Positions 17,598 through 28,945 of a DNA stretch of 64,000 bases are shown here, piece by piece. Source of the stretch: an uncultured Bacteroidales bacterium (GTDB taxonomy: Bacteria; Bacteroidota; Bacteroidia; Bacteroidales; Muribaculaceae); assembly GCA_902785925.1 (NCBI GenBank), contig CADAAI010000014.1, forward strand, positions 1 to 64,000, in the 5' to 3' direction. Every line of letters starts with the position of its first letter. Position 1 is the first letter of the stretch. The position numbers were made by a program, and so were the translations under genes. The notes below the pieces were generated by a model. The model worked only from the letters and a program-made list of their open reading frames with translations. It ran no database searches and was not told where the DNA came from.

Positions 17598-20500
17598 TTA
17601 TCTTGCCACTTTGAGTGAGGTAACTTGCTTACCGTTGCTTGCGCGCACGACGTAAATGCCTCGGCTCAACTCAGCAATACTGAGAGTATTGTTGCCCTGT
17701 GCCACACGTTGACCGTTGATGTTATACACCTCAATCATTCCAGGAAAGGAAACAATGTTGCCATTCATGTTGATAGCAGTCTTGCTGTCGACGATGTTCT
17801 CGACGCCGCTCACCACTTCGACCTCGGTTACTGTGTTCTCGTCGATCTGGAAGTAGTAGTCGCGGTTTGCGGTAATGTTGTAGTCGGGCAGTTGCTTGCC
17901 GTTGTTCCAATTGTTGAAAATAAGGTTGTAGTTGCCACCCTCGGTGTCGAGCAGGAACACTTTGTAGGTAGTTTCCTTGTTGAAGCTTACTTCACCCACG
18001 CTAGCCTCGCCGGGCCAAGCACCGAAGAGCTCGCTGTCGCCCCAAGCATAAAGTCCAAGAGCGTCCCAACCGGTTTGGTCGTCAACATAGATGTAGTACT
18101 TAGATGCTGGAATGGTGGGAAGCTCACCACTAACGCTGAAGTCGTCAATACCAATTGCCATGGCAGCATTAGCTGCGTCGCCGCTAGCCACGGTGATGTT
18201 CCAAGCCAGGTAGAGGTCGCATCCACGTGAGATGGGCACGTCTAGCACATCGCTCACTGCTACTGTCTCGCCAGGCACGCTAGCATAGCCTGCAGTCTCA
18301 CTGTCGGGTGCGAAATAGGTACGGAACTTGTCGCCTGCGCTAGTCCAGTTGCGTCCGTCAATCGAGTAATAGAGTTGCACGGCAAAACCAGCAGCGTTAG
18401 AGCCCTTGCGGTATTTTTCCACATTGTAGCTAACGTTCACGTTCTCAATGTTCTTTTTGCCGGTATTGAGCAAATGAGCATAGAGGTTGACGCAACGGGT
18501 TGCATCGGCGACTCCTGTCGAGATGCCGCCCAGAGCACGGTCGCTGGTGTCGTCGGCACCAAAGTTCCAAGTACCATTCTTGGCATTGCTAGCTAGGTTC
18601 ACACCACCGCTGTACATGGTCTGGGTGTCGGCCAGGTCAAAGCGTCCCACAGTGCGTGGAGCGGTGAGCTGGCGGTCGATGCGCCAAGCCTGGGGGAGGG
18701 TAGCGGTAGCTTCGTCGCCAATAGTGTTGAAGTTCTCGCTGGCATTCAGCGTCTGTTCATTGAGTTCGATAGCGGGATAAACTACCACTTCGGTCTCGGC
18801 AGTGGCAACCTTTAATGTAGCATCCTGAGTGAAATTGCCGGTGGTGGCGTTCACGTTGAAGGTGCCGTTGGTGCCGTTGGTGGTGAACACATTCTCGTCG
18901 TTGATAGTGCCACCGTCGCTAACGGTTACTACCACTGGATCGGCAGGCTCGATTTCCATACCGTACTGGTCGCGGACGGTAACTTTGTAATGAACCTTGC
19001 CTGCGGTGTGGTCAACATAGTTGGTGAAACCGTTCAGAGCGTTGCTGGCGTAGGTGCGCATGCTAGTTGCGTCGCTGCCACTCAAGTCGCTTGGTGCATA
19101 GGTGATGGCTGTTGGATCTTCGCCAAATATCAGGCCATACTCCATAGCTGCAGCCATATAGGTGGCTTTGAGAGTTGGATGACGGTCGTCGAGGAACCAG
19201 GTGTTGGTGCCAGTAGCGCCTTCGGCATCAAATACTGCCTGATAGGCTAAGCCCACGGGGCATAGAGTCACGCCAAGGTCGAGAGCAACGTCTTGGTAGT
19301 TCTTCACGAAGGTGCTGTTGAATGCGGTGTAGTTTGCCCAGTCGCCACTGTAGGCCCAGTTTACTGGCACAATGATTATGGCATTGGGGTTGGGGCAGTA
19401 CTCGCGAATGTAGTCAACCCAGCGCTTCACATTGGCGCGGAAGGTCTCGATGTCGGTGCGTGGGAGCGAACTCTGCTCCTGTAGGATGATGTGGCTCCAA
19501 GCCTCGCTGCGAACGAGCATCTTGGCACCTGGGTTTCCGTCCTCGGCAATGCCGTCGCCCTCGTCCCAATGGGTGCGAAGTGACTTGCCAAGCAAGGTGT
19601 GCTTGGTCCAGTTGGCGTTCTTGCCCATTGCTGCTGCGATGGCATTAAACACTGCATCCTGGTCGTTGTAGTAGATAAGGCTGTTGTTGAGCGAGAGCAC
19701 CTTGATCTCCTCGGGGAGCTCGGGAACGAGTACTACGTCGGCAGGTTGCAAGGTCATCGTGGTAGGAGTAGAAGCACTCTTCACGAGTGAGAACTCGCCA
19801 GTAGACAGGTTGAAGGTTACGTCGTAGGTTCCGGCGGCAGTCGAAACTGTGCCTGTGCTGCCCTTAACGAGGGTGCCGCTGGTGTTGTCGCCAGTGAGGT
19901 CGCTCTCGGCGCCCCACACGCCCACCATGCCCAAGCGCTGATAGATGCGCCAGTGGCAGTAGCCATCGTCGCCAGCGTTCATTGTCACCTGACCGGCGAA
20001 AATGTTGTTCTCGGTGAGTTGGAGCTCGCCGCTGGTGTCCATGTAGTTCCAGCCGTTGTTGTCACCCATCACATATACCGATGTAAGGCCAGTCTCATCG
20101 TCATCGCTCTGCAGTAGCAGGGTTGCGTTGCCGTCGGTGATTGTGAGGATGATTTTCTTGCACACGTAGGTGTTGCCGCCGCATGAGATGTTGTCGTTGG
20201 TTCCCAGCACGAGAGCATAAGGAGTGTCAATTAGTACCGATGTGCCGTTGCTGCCGTAGTTGCATGCACTGCTCCAGTTGGCATCGGCGACCTTGAAAGC
20301 ACCGCTCAGAGTCTTATCGTAGAGCACATAGGTGCCGCTACCCTCGTCGCTGAACTCCCAATCGGTCACAGCGCCCCAGCTGTTGACCTCACCGCGGAGG
20401 TAGATGCCCGATGCCACAAATGGTGGACGGCTTGGGTCAACCCAACCGGTATAGTTCTCGGGGTCGGTAATCTCGGTAACCTCGGTCGAGGTGAGACACA

Positions 20501-21464
20501 GGTAGTAATCGCGGTTGGCGGTGATGCTTAAGGTCTGGCTGTTGCTTCCGCCATCGGTAAATGCGAGACTGTGCTCTGCACCATCCATGTCGAGGGCCCA
20601 CACCTTATAATTAACGCCATTGACCACGGCGCTGCTCTCGGGCAGCGAGCCGTTCATGTAGAGTGCGCTCCACTTGGTCACATCTTCTACATATATATAT
20701 GCGCTCTGGTCTTGCGAAGCAAAAGTGGCATCGATAGCCACATTATCTATTGAGAGACCCATAGCCTTGTTGGGACTTGAGCCGCTTGCCACGCTGATGT
20801 TCCAAGCGATGTAGAGTTGTTCGCCAGCTGCGATGCTCACTTTGAGCTGCTTGCCGCTGATGGCAGTAGTGCTGATGGGCACTGTTGCTGCACCAGCAGT
20901 GGCGGCATCGGGAGCGAAATAGGTGTAGAAGTCCTCGCCTGCGCTGGTCCAGTTGGTGCCATCGGTCGAAGTGTAGAGTTGCACTGCAAAACCAGCTGCA
21001 TTATCACCGTCACGGTACTTCTCGATGTCATATCCAATGGTGAGTTTACTAATGGCCTCATCGCCTGAATTCTTCACGCAGGTCATCACGTTGATGCAGC
21101 GTGTGCCACCATCAACGGTAGTGGAAAGGCCTCCCACAGAGCAATCACTTGGTGTACTGCTTGACTGGAAGTTCCATGTGCCGTTCTTGGCATTGCTGGC
21201 AAGGCTTTTGCCGCCAGTGTACATAACAGTGCTTGAGGCACTTGCGTAGGTGCCCACGGTGCGTGGAGCGTTAAGGTTGCGGTCCACTTTCCACCCTTGT
21301 GGCATCTGCAGGGTGGCTTCTGTGCCGTCCCACATGCCGTCGAAGTCTTGTGTCACTTGTGGCGAGGCTGCTGTTACCTCAACCACATCTTGTGCTATTG
21401 CGCTGTTCCACCCTAGGGTGAGCATCACAACAGTCACAAGCGAAAAGAATGATAGCTTCTTCAT
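17598..21464 (-). CDS. Large secreted multidomain protein with SGNH (DUF4886-like) hydrolase core
   Basis: A 1288-residue exported protein with a signal peptide at 1-24. Residues about 35-250 and 905-1112 are two copies of the same module; both contain NAPRTVG or TAPRTVG, LASNAKNGTWNF, NAAGFAVQLY and a TYFAPD segment. Between them lie carbohydrate-binding-like modules (about 255-330, 350-455 and 460-565) and an SGNH-type hydrolase (about 585-795), with Ser595 in LNNSL, an ILQEQSS segment and a DDRHP motif (Asp759, His762) completing a plausible triad. An Ig-like domain (about 820-900), a further WPG-containing module (about 1120-1210) and a T9SS type A tail (IEVYNINGQRV, LSRGIYVVRA) follow. 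It probably de-esterifies a glycan at the cell surface; the exact substrate is unknown. Confidence 0.8.
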   Translation of the reverse strand: MKKLSFFSLVTVVMLTLGWNSAIAQDVVEVTAASPQVTQDFDGMWDGTEATLQMPQGWKVDRNLNAPRTVGTYASASSTVMYTGGKSLASNAKNGTWNFQSSSTPSDCSVGGLSTTVDGGTRCINVMTCVKNSGDEAISKLTIGYDIEKYRDGDNAAGFAVQLYTSTDGTNWTSAGEDFYTYFAPDAATAGAATVPISTTAISGKQLKVSIAAGEQLYIAWNISVASGSSPNKAMGLSIDNVAIDATFASQDQSAYIYVEDVTKWSALYMNGSLPESSAVVNGVNYKVWALDMDGAEHSLAFTDGGSNSQTLSITANRDYYLCLTSTEVTEITDPENYTGWVDPSRPPFVASGIYLRGEVNSWGAVTDWEFSDEGSGTYVLYDKTLSGAFKVADANWSSACNYGSNGTSVLIDTPYALVLGTNDNISCGGNTYVCKKIILTITDGNATLLLQSDDDETGLTSVYVMGDNNGWNYMDTSGELQLTENNIFAGQVTMNAGDDGYCHWRIYQRLGMVGVWGAESDLTGDNTSGTLVKGSTGTVSTAAGTYDVTFNLSTGEFSLVKSASTPTTMTLQPADVVLVPELPEEIKVLSLNNSLIYYNDQDAVFNAIAAAMGKNANWTKHTLLGKSLRTHWDEGDGIAEDGNPGAKMLVRSEAWSHIILQEQSSLPRTDIETFRANVKRWVDYIREYCPNPNAIIIVPVNWAYSGDWANYTAFNSTFVKNYQDVALDLGVTLCPVGLAYQAVFDAEGATGTNTWFLDDRHPTLKATYMAAAMEYGLIFGEDPTAITYAPSDLSGSDATSMRTYASNALNGFTNYVDHTAGKVHYKVTVRDQYGMEIEPADPVVVTVSDGGTINDENVFTTNGTNGTFNVNATTGNFTQDATLKVATAETEVVVYPAIELNEQTLNASENFNTIGDEATATLPQAWRIDRQLTAPRTVGRFDLADTQTMYSGGVNLASNAKNGTWNFGADDTSDRALGGISTGVADATRCVNLYAHLLNTGKKNIENVNVSYNVEKYRKGSNAAGFAVQLYYSIDGRNWTSAGDKFRTYFAPDSETAGYASVPGETVAVSDVLDVPISRGCDLYLAWNITVASGDAANAAMAIGIDDFSVSGELPTIPASKYYIYVDDQTGWDALGLYAWGDSELFGAWPGEASVGEVSFNKETTYKVFLLDTEGGNYNLIFNNWNNGKQLPDYNITANRDYYFQIDENTVTEVEVVSGVENIVDSKTAINMNGNIVSFPGMIEVYNINGQRVAQGNNTLSIAELSRGIYVVRASNGKQVTSLKVAR

Positions 21465-21518
21465 TTTGAGTTGTGTGTTTATGTGATTAAAAAAATGTTT
21501 TGCGATTACAAATCACCG

Positions 21519-21526
21519 CAAAATTA
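21519..21526 (-). promoter_or_regulatory. Putative -7 element upstream of SGNH-containing protein
   Basis: TAATTTTG on the minus strand lies 54 nt upstream of the start codon. A matching -33 TTG at normal spacing was not found. Confidence 0.3.
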
Positions 21527-21656
21527 TCACATTATATAAAGCAAAGAAATACCCACAACTCAAAATCAAAACATATATTTGTGGCAACAATCAGATGCAC
21601 AGCAATATAGCTATTGCGATGTTGCGGTAAAATCAAAGTGCTAAAAAGCTGAATTA

Positions 21657-23279
21657 CTACTTAACTTTCACCTGAATTTGTTTCACGTCGTCCTCGAATG
21701 TGTCCTTGTTTTTGGCACGAGATTTCAGTCGTGAGCGGTAGGTATAGATAGTGGCTATAGATGAGCGCAGAATGCTGGCAATCTCTTTGTTGTCGGTAAT
21801 ACCTAGTCGTATGAGGGCAAGAATGCGCAGCTCACGGGTGAGTTTTTCGCCTTCTTTGGGTTCGATTTGGGCCTCAGGAGTTAGCAGATTGTTCACTTCG
21901 TCAATGAAGTTGGGATAGATGTTGATGAAAGCCGAATCGAAGTTCTCGTAAAATAGTTTAGCATTCTCATAGTCGAAATGTGGGCTCTTGAGCTGCGACT
22001 TGAGCTCCTTGAGACGGTCTTCCATTGCAAGGCGGTTCATCGCCTTGCGGCGAAGTTCGTTTTTGTCGATGAGAAAACTGCTGAAGGTGAGGAATCGACC
22101 GAGATACTGTTCCTTTATCTTATTGCGCTCGAGTAGTTGTTCGTTGGTGCTCGCTAGTTCGCCCACTGTATCGTTGAGGCGGTCGTTGATGCGCTTACGA
22201 CTCTCGCTCAGTCGACGGTAGCGCTTGTAGAGCAATGCCATTGCCAACACTCCGGCTACCAGTAGGGCGGCAAGTACGCTCAGCGCAATGATGAGGTTGC
22301 GCATATTGCGATAGTTATTCTCCTGCTTGGCTTGGTAGGCGCTGATGATGCGTGGCACGAGTTGAGAGGCTTGAACGTTGCGCAGGCGGGTGCCGTAGTA
22401 GTTGGCGTCGGCAACGCTGCGGTTGATGTAACGATAGGCGCGGTCGATGTCGCCGTCGTCGAAGAGCAGCTCAGCGAGTTGTCGCAGTGCCGAGTTTTCC
22501 ATAATGCAGCCTTCCATGTCGCTGGCTGCGCTCTTGGCGAGTAACTCTTTCTGCTTTTCGCGGTTGCTTTCCCGGCTATAGTAGAAGGCCAGACTGCTGG
22601 TTATTACTGAGTAGGATCGCTCGCCGCTGTGATAGTTTGCTAGCATTTTCTCGAGCAGCGCTATCGCCTCGGAGGTCTTGCCGATGTCGTTGAGATAGTT
22701 GGCGCGGTAGAGTAATTGTCGTTCAGAGCCTTCGGGGGCGAGTTGTGCAATCCTGTTCCTGAGTTGTGTGAGTTGCTGCTGATAGTGCGATTCATAGACG
22801 CTGCCCTTGTGGAATTCGAGTTTGAAGAGATAGGTGTCGGACAGAATCTTGTAATAGTCGAGCATCTGGCTGTCGCTGAACTTAGTGGTGTCGAGCGTAG
22901 ATACCATCATTGACACTTCATCGAGTAAGTAGGCCTTGTTGAGCAAATGCATCAGGTTGAGGGTTGACTCGCTCTCCTTGGTCTTGTCGCCAAGTTGCCG
23001 GGCTATGTCGATGTTACGGCGCATGTACTTCTGTGCCGAGTCGTTCTGGAACTCCACATAGGCTCGGTAGAGCTCGTAATTGGCGCGATATTCCCGATCT
23101 AGACTTGTGCTGCCCTTGTGTCGCTTCTTGACCTGTGCCAGGTGCTGCTCGTTGCGCACGATGTTGCGATCCTGATTGGCAATCAGGCTGTCGAGACGCT
23201 GAAATGCGGTTGACGACGATGCCCATGTCGCTACCCATGTGAGTAGTGTGATTGTCAATATTATAGCTTTTGGTCTCAT
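21657..23279 (-). CDS. Membrane-anchored TPR/HTH regulator (DUF6377-type)
   Basis: A 540-residue protein with a signal or anchor helix at about 4-22, an N-terminal helical TPR-like region (about 30-320) and a single strong membrane helix near 327-350. A coiled coil (ESRKRINDRLNDTVGELAST...) follows, then a cytoplasmic DUF6377-like region ending in a LuxR-type HTH (LTRELRILALIRLGITDNKEIASILRSSIATIYTYRSRLK). The layout, with a periplasmic TPR sensor linked through the membrane to a DNA-binding domain, is a Bacteroidetes one-component signalling design. It may control the neighbouring secreted proteins; that is inference from position. Confidence 0.82.
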   Translation of the reverse strand: MRPKAIILTITLLTWVATWASSSTAFQRLDSLIANQDRNIVRNEQHLAQVKKRHKGSTSLDREYRANYELYRAYVEFQNDSAQKYMRRNIDIARQLGDKTKESESTLNLMHLLNKAYLLDEVSMMVSTLDTTKFSDSQMLDYYKILSDTYLFKLEFHKGSVYESHYQQQLTQLRNRIAQLAPEGSERQLLYRANYLNDIGKTSEAIALLEKMLANYHSGERSYSVITSSLAFYYSRESNREKQKELLAKSAASDMEGCIMENSALRQLAELLFDDGDIDRAYRYINRSVADANYYGTRLRNVQASQLVPRIISAYQAKQENNYRNMRNLIIALSVLAALLVAGVLAMALLYKRYRRLSESRKRINDRLNDTVGELASTNEQLLERNKIKEQYLGRFLTFSSFLIDKNELRRKAMNRLAMEDRLKELKSQLKSPHFDYENAKLFYENFDSAFINIYPNFIDEVNNLLTPEAQIEPKEGEKLTRELRILALIRLGITDNKEIASILRSSIATIYTYRSRLKSRAKNKDTFEDDVKQIQVKVK

Positions 23280-23286
23280 GACATTG

Positions 23287-23294
23287 CAAATGTA
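23287..23294 (-). promoter_or_regulatory. -7 element implying a leaderless DUF6377 transcript
   Basis: TACATTTG on the minus strand ends 7 nt before the ATG at 23279. With the usual 6-8 nt spacing the transcript would begin at or next to the start codon. No clear -33 TTG is present. Confidence 0.4.
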
Positions 23295-23390
23295 GGAAAT
23301 ATGTTTGTTTTTGTAGTAAAAAATTTACTTTTTTTATGATTTAATTGCGAGGCTATTTTGCGATTTTTTTGTAATTTTGTATGTTTTTAC

Positions 23391-23478
23391 GGCCGCCTAA
23401 AAAATGTGGTTTTTCAAGGTTTCGGAAAGTGCACTTAACCAGCTGTAATTAATATGGTTAGTGAATTAAAAGGCGGCC
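23391..23478 (+). promoter_or_regulatory. Long-range inverted repeat in gyrB leader
   Basis: GGCCGCCT at 23391-23398 is perfectly complementary to AGGCGGCC at 23471-23478, enclosing 72 nt and ending 35 nt before gyrB. Such a GC-rich match in an AT-rich spacer suggests a leader fold or a protein-binding site. A TAATTTTG at 23372-23379 could be the -7 element just upstream. Confidence 0.4.
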
Positions 23479-23483
23479 ATTGA

Positions 23484-25490
<2,007 letters not shown>

Positions 25491-25513
25491 CAGTCGGTTC
25501 ACAGTAACAAAAC

Positions 25514-25548
25514 AAAGCCAGCACCTTGAATGGGCGCTGGCTTTATTC
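25514..25548 (+). terminator. gyrB terminator
   Basis: AAAGCCAGC (25514-25522) pairs with GCTGGCTTT (25536-25544), followed by ATTCTTTT. Confidence 0.85.
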
Positions 25549-25884
25549 TTTTGGATATCACAGAATCAGAATCGCTTTATGACGAAAAGTCATATATTTT
25601 AGGGTTACGCAACTGATGCCACCATTGCAAACAGCAACATCACTGCCAAAATTTTAAATATAGATTTTATAATGGTTGGTATTCCCAAATATAATACTCT
25701 GCTGTGGTATTCATATATAACAATCAAGCGTTAATCGGTGGAAATGCGGTGAAAATATATTGACGGGATAACCCTGTTTAACCTTTATCTTTTCAGGTAG
25801 TCTAAAAAGTAAAGAGACCCAAAAACATGTTTCACTAGTCATGGCAGCCCGCTCATCTGGCTCCTGACACAAAAATTAAAGATT
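25549..25884. other. Intergenic region, no supported gene
   Basis: About 335 bases without a convincing gene. On the minus strand a TTG-started 27-codon frame (25605-25688) would encode a hydrophobic signal-peptide-like segment that stops at once; it may be a remnant but lacks support. No terminator or promoter of quality is visible apart from a weak TTG / TATCTTTT pair near 25760-25793. Confidence 0.4.
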
Positions 25885-26238
25885 ATGAAAACAAAATTAC
25901 TTATCACAGCATGTGCAGCAGTTGCAATGCTAATGAGTGGCACAAGCACAGCCACTGCACAGGGAGTTCGTCATCGTGATATAGGTAGCCACAGGCACCA
26001 CATAGAACGCCGTTTCGATAACCGTCACTTCGACCACCGTCATCCAGGCCCACGTCACTTTGACAAAAGATTTCGCCATGCTTATCGTCCAATTATGGGA
26101 TCACGCTTCATTCATCGTCCGGCCTATGGACGTTTCATAACCCACAATCGTGAGCGCTTGTTGCTCGCCGATGGAGTCCTCTATCGTGAAGTTCGCACAC
26201 CACACGGCTTTGTTTACATCGTAGTTGGTTACATTTAA
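25885..26238 (+). CDS. Small secreted His/Arg-rich protein
   Basis: A 117-residue protein with a clean signal peptide (cut near TATAQG, residue 26). A segment of about 55 residues is packed with His, Arg and Phe (RHRDIGSHRHHIERRFDNRH...), and a C-terminal beta-like segment reads LLLADGVLYREVRTPHGFVYIVVGY. The C-terminal part resembles short periplasmic proteins of Bacteroidales with a conserved YREV...Y segment. The histidines could bind metal ions or heme, and the net positive charge could bind LPS or nucleic acid. No family is assigned with confidence. Confidence 0.7.
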   Translation: MKTKLLITACAAVAMLMSGTSTATAQGVRHRDIGSHRHHIERRFDNRHFDHRHPGPRHFDKRFRHAYRPIMGSRFIHRPAYGRFITHNRERLLLADGVLYREVRTPHGFVYIVVGYI

Positions 26239-26272
26239 AAATACTCGTTCACAAATGGAAGCACATAAGAAT

Positions 26273-26307
26273 AAGAGTGCTGGCAGTTAGCGATTGCCAG
26301 CACTCTT
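26273..26307. terminator. Bidirectional terminator at end of suf operon
   Basis: AAGAGTGCTGGCA (26273-26285) pairs perfectly over 13 bp with TGCCAGCACTCTT (26295-26307), between the His-rich gene and sufS. Confidence 0.9.
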
Positions 26308-26330
26308 ACTATTATTGTATCTCATTATCT

Positions 26331-27539
26331 TTAGAACATTTTGGCGACGCGGGCCACGGCCTGGGTGAAGGCTGTGACTTCCTCGAGGGTGTTGTAGAGT
26401 GCGAACGATGCACGCACAGTGCCGGTGACTCCCAGTCGCTTCATCAACGGCTGAGCGCAGTGGTGACCTGTGCGTACGGCAATGCCTAGCTTGTCAAGCA
26501 GTAGTCCCATGTCGTAGCTGTTGATGTCGTTGACAAGAAATGAGATTACACCTTCCTTAGTAGCGCTGGTGCCGAAGATGCGCATTCCCTCAATCTCCAT
26601 GAGCTGGCTTGTGGCAGCGTCGAGCAGCAGTTGTTCGTGGCTGGCAATGTTCTCGATGCCAAGAGAGTTGATATAGTCGATGGCGGCTCCAAAGGCGGCA
26701 ATTCCCACAAAGTCGGGTGTTCCAGCCTCAAACTTGAACGGTAGTTCGGCAAAGGTAGTTTTCTCAAATGTCACGTTGCCAATCATCTCACCGCCGCCTT
26801 GATAGGGCACCATGCGGCTCAATTGCTGCTCCTTGCCATAGAGTACGCCAATTCCTGCTGGTCCGTACATCTTGTGACTCGAGAAGCAATAGAAGTCGGC
26901 ATCTATATCCTGAACGTCAATCTTCATGTGTGGGGCAGCTTGAGCTCCGTCGATAAGCACAGGCACACCATAGCGGTGGGCAATTTCCACCATCTTCTTC
27001 ACGGGATTGATTGTGCCAAGCACGTTCGATACATGGGTGAAAGCAACGAAACGAATGTTCTCGGTGAACAGGTCCTCATAAGCATTGAGGTCGAGATCGC
27101 CGTTACTGTCGATGGGCACCACGTGAATCTTTAGGCGCTTGTTGCGTTGCAGCAGTTGCCAAGGCACGATGTTGCTGTGGTGCTCCATCACTGTGAGAAC
27201 AATCTCATCACCAGTGTAGAGACTGTCGCCAAATGAAGAGGCAACGAGGTTGATAGCCTCGGTAGTGCCACGAGTGAACACAATCTCACTTGTAGACTTG
27301 GCATTGATGAACTGACGCACTTTCTCGCGGGTGGCCTCCATAATGTTGGTTGCCTCTTGCGAGATGGTGTGCACGCCACGATGCACGTTCGACTTGTGGT
27401 TGTAGTACATGTCATTGATAGTCTCAACCACGCAGCGAGGTGTTTGTGAAGTGGCGGCATTGTCGAGATAAATCAGCGGCTTACCCTCGATTTTCCTGTT
27501 AAGGATGGGATATTGGTCACGTATTTCGTAAACGTTCAT
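26331..27539 (-). CDS. sufS: Cysteine desulfurase SufS
   Basis: A 402-residue PLP enzyme that takes sulfur from cysteine as a persulfide for Fe-S cluster assembly. The PLP lysine lies in FSSHKMYGPAGIG and the persulfide cysteine in RTGHHCAQPLMKR; DNAATSQTP at the N terminus is typical of group II desulfurases. It is the last gene of sufBCDS, 30 nt after sufD. No SufE or SufU partner is encoded in this operon. Confidence 0.96.
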   Translation of the reverse strand: MNVYEIRDQYPILNRKIEGKPLIYLDNAATSQTPRCVVETINDMYYNHKSNVHRGVHTISQEATNIMEATREKVRQFINAKSTSEIVFTRGTTEAINLVASSFGDSLYTGDEIVLTVMEHHSNIVPWQLLQRNKRLKIHVVPIDSNGDLDLNAYEDLFTENIRFVAFTHVSNVLGTINPVKKMVEIAHRYGVPVLIDGAQAAPHMKIDVQDIDADFYCFSSHKMYGPAGIGVLYGKEQQLSRMVPYQGGGEMIGNVTFEKTTFAELPFKFEAGTPDFVGIAAFGAAIDYINSLGIENIASHEQLLLDAATSQLMEIEGMRIFGTSATKEGVISFLVNDINSYDMGLLLDKLGIAVRTGHHCAQPLMKRLGVTGTVRASFALYNTLEEVTAFTQAVARVAKMF

Positions 27540-27569
27540 TATTTATTTTTATAAATCTGAAGTCTGAAA

Positions 27570-28904
27570 TTATTTCTTGAGTTCACAAGTTTCGCATATC
27601 ATTGCGTCGCCGCTCAGGCGCATCTCCACCAAGTGACGCAGTCGGTCTCGCAGGGTATCGAGGCGCACGCCATCAATCACGTCGCTCATGAAGGCCTGCA
27701 TCAACAGTTTCTGGGCTACTGGCATCGAGATTCCACGGGTCTGCATGTAGAATAAGGCATCCTGGTCAAGTTGTCCAATTGTGGAACCGTGCGAGCACTT
27801 CACATCGTCGGTGTAAATCTCGAGTTGGGGCTTGGTATACATGCGTGCAGTGGGCGAAGCCACAATGTTGCGGTTGCCCTGATAGGCGTCAATCTTGGGA
27901 CAATTAGGCTTAACGAGAATCTTGCCGGCAAAGGCGCCAATGGCATTGTCGTTGAGCACATATTTGAACATCTCGTTGCTCTGGCAGCGTGGTGCATTGT
28001 GGTTGATGAGTGTGTGGTTGTCCACATGTTGCTCGCCAGTGGAAATAGCCATGCCTAGCAGTTGGGTGTCACAGTAAGGGCCGTCAACGTCAATTTGATA
28101 GTCGTTTCGGCTGTAGCCGTTGGTTAGAGTTATTCCGTCGATAAGCACGTTGCTGCCTTCTTGCTGGTTCAGCCATAACTGCGATAGGCGTGTCGTGTGG
28201 TCATCGCTCTCTTCCATGTGGTAGTAGTCGAGCTTGGCATTGCGACCCACTACTATCTCAACGGTCTCGAGGCTCATGTACTGCTTGTCGCCCTTGGTAT
28301 GGTCGCACACGAGCACCTTGGCTTGAGCATCATCTTCAAGAACAATGAGCAGGCGACGAACGGCCATCAGGCGTGCATTGGCGTCGAACACGTTTATGAG
28401 CTGGATGGGACGGGTGGTATGCGAACCCTTGGGTACATAGATGAGCACACCGTCCTGAGCTAGCATTGTGTTGAGTGCTGTGCAGGGGTTGGCGAGGCTT
28501 GCCACTGTGCCGTAATGCTTGGCAAGCACCTCGGGGTGTTTAGTGGTCTGAAACGACTCTACGCTAGCATTGTCGCCGCTCTTGCCTGCGGTGGCGCTGG
28601 GGCGGAAGGTGTCGTTGAACACGTAGTAGAGACAAGTGCTCAGGTTGGGTACCTCGCAACGGAACTTGGTGGTTGACTCGCGCGACAGGTCCACATGGTT
28701 CACATTCACGCCATAGTCGGGGGCCAGCATGGCGTTGAGGTCGGTAGCCTCGTAGTCGTCGCTGCCCTTGAGTGGCAATGTGGCGTCGTCAAGCACCTTG
28801 CGTGCCTGCTTGCGCAGCGCGTTTAGTGGTGCTGGTGACAATCGCTCAATAGCAGCGAGTTGCTCGTCATGCAGTTCTATATATTGCTTTAAAGCGTTAT
28901 CCAT
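27570..28904 (-). CDS. sufD: Fe-S cluster assembly protein SufD
   Basis: A 444-residue scaffold subunit of the SufBCD complex. The right-handed beta-helix core is followed by the conserved C-terminal helices with KCSHGSTIGQLDQDALFYMQTRGI, in which the histidine is the SufD residue implicated in cluster formation. The N-terminal part has the MDNALKQYIELHDEQ helix common to Bacteroidetes SufD. It lies between sufC and sufS on one transcript. Confidence 0.95.
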   Translation of the reverse strand: MDNALKQYIELHDEQLAAIERLSPAPLNALRKQARKVLDDATLPLKGSDDYEATDLNAMLAPDYGVNVNHVDLSRESTTKFRCEVPNLSTCLYYVFNDTFRPSATAGKSGDNASVESFQTTKHPEVLAKHYGTVASLANPCTALNTMLAQDGVLIYVPKGSHTTRPIQLINVFDANARLMAVRRLLIVLEDDAQAKVLVCDHTKGDKQYMSLETVEIVVGRNAKLDYYHMEESDDHTTRLSQLWLNQQEGSNVLIDGITLTNGYSRNDYQIDVDGPYCDTQLLGMAISTGEQHVDNHTLINHNAPRCQSNEMFKYVLNDNAIGAFAGKILVKPNCPKIDAYQGNRNIVASPTARMYTKPQLEIYTDDVKCSHGSTIGQLDQDALFYMQTRGISMPVAQKLLMQAFMSDVIDGVRLDTLRDRLRHLVEMRLSGDAMICETCELKK

Positions 28905-28945
28905 TTAATCTCTGAAATAATGATAATTAAGAGGGATTTCCTCCT

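Noticed and set aside
25605..25688. 27-codon hydrophobic minus-strand frame downstream of gyrB
   Set aside because: It resembles a signal peptide but has only a TTG start, no promoter and no continuation; at most a gene remnant.
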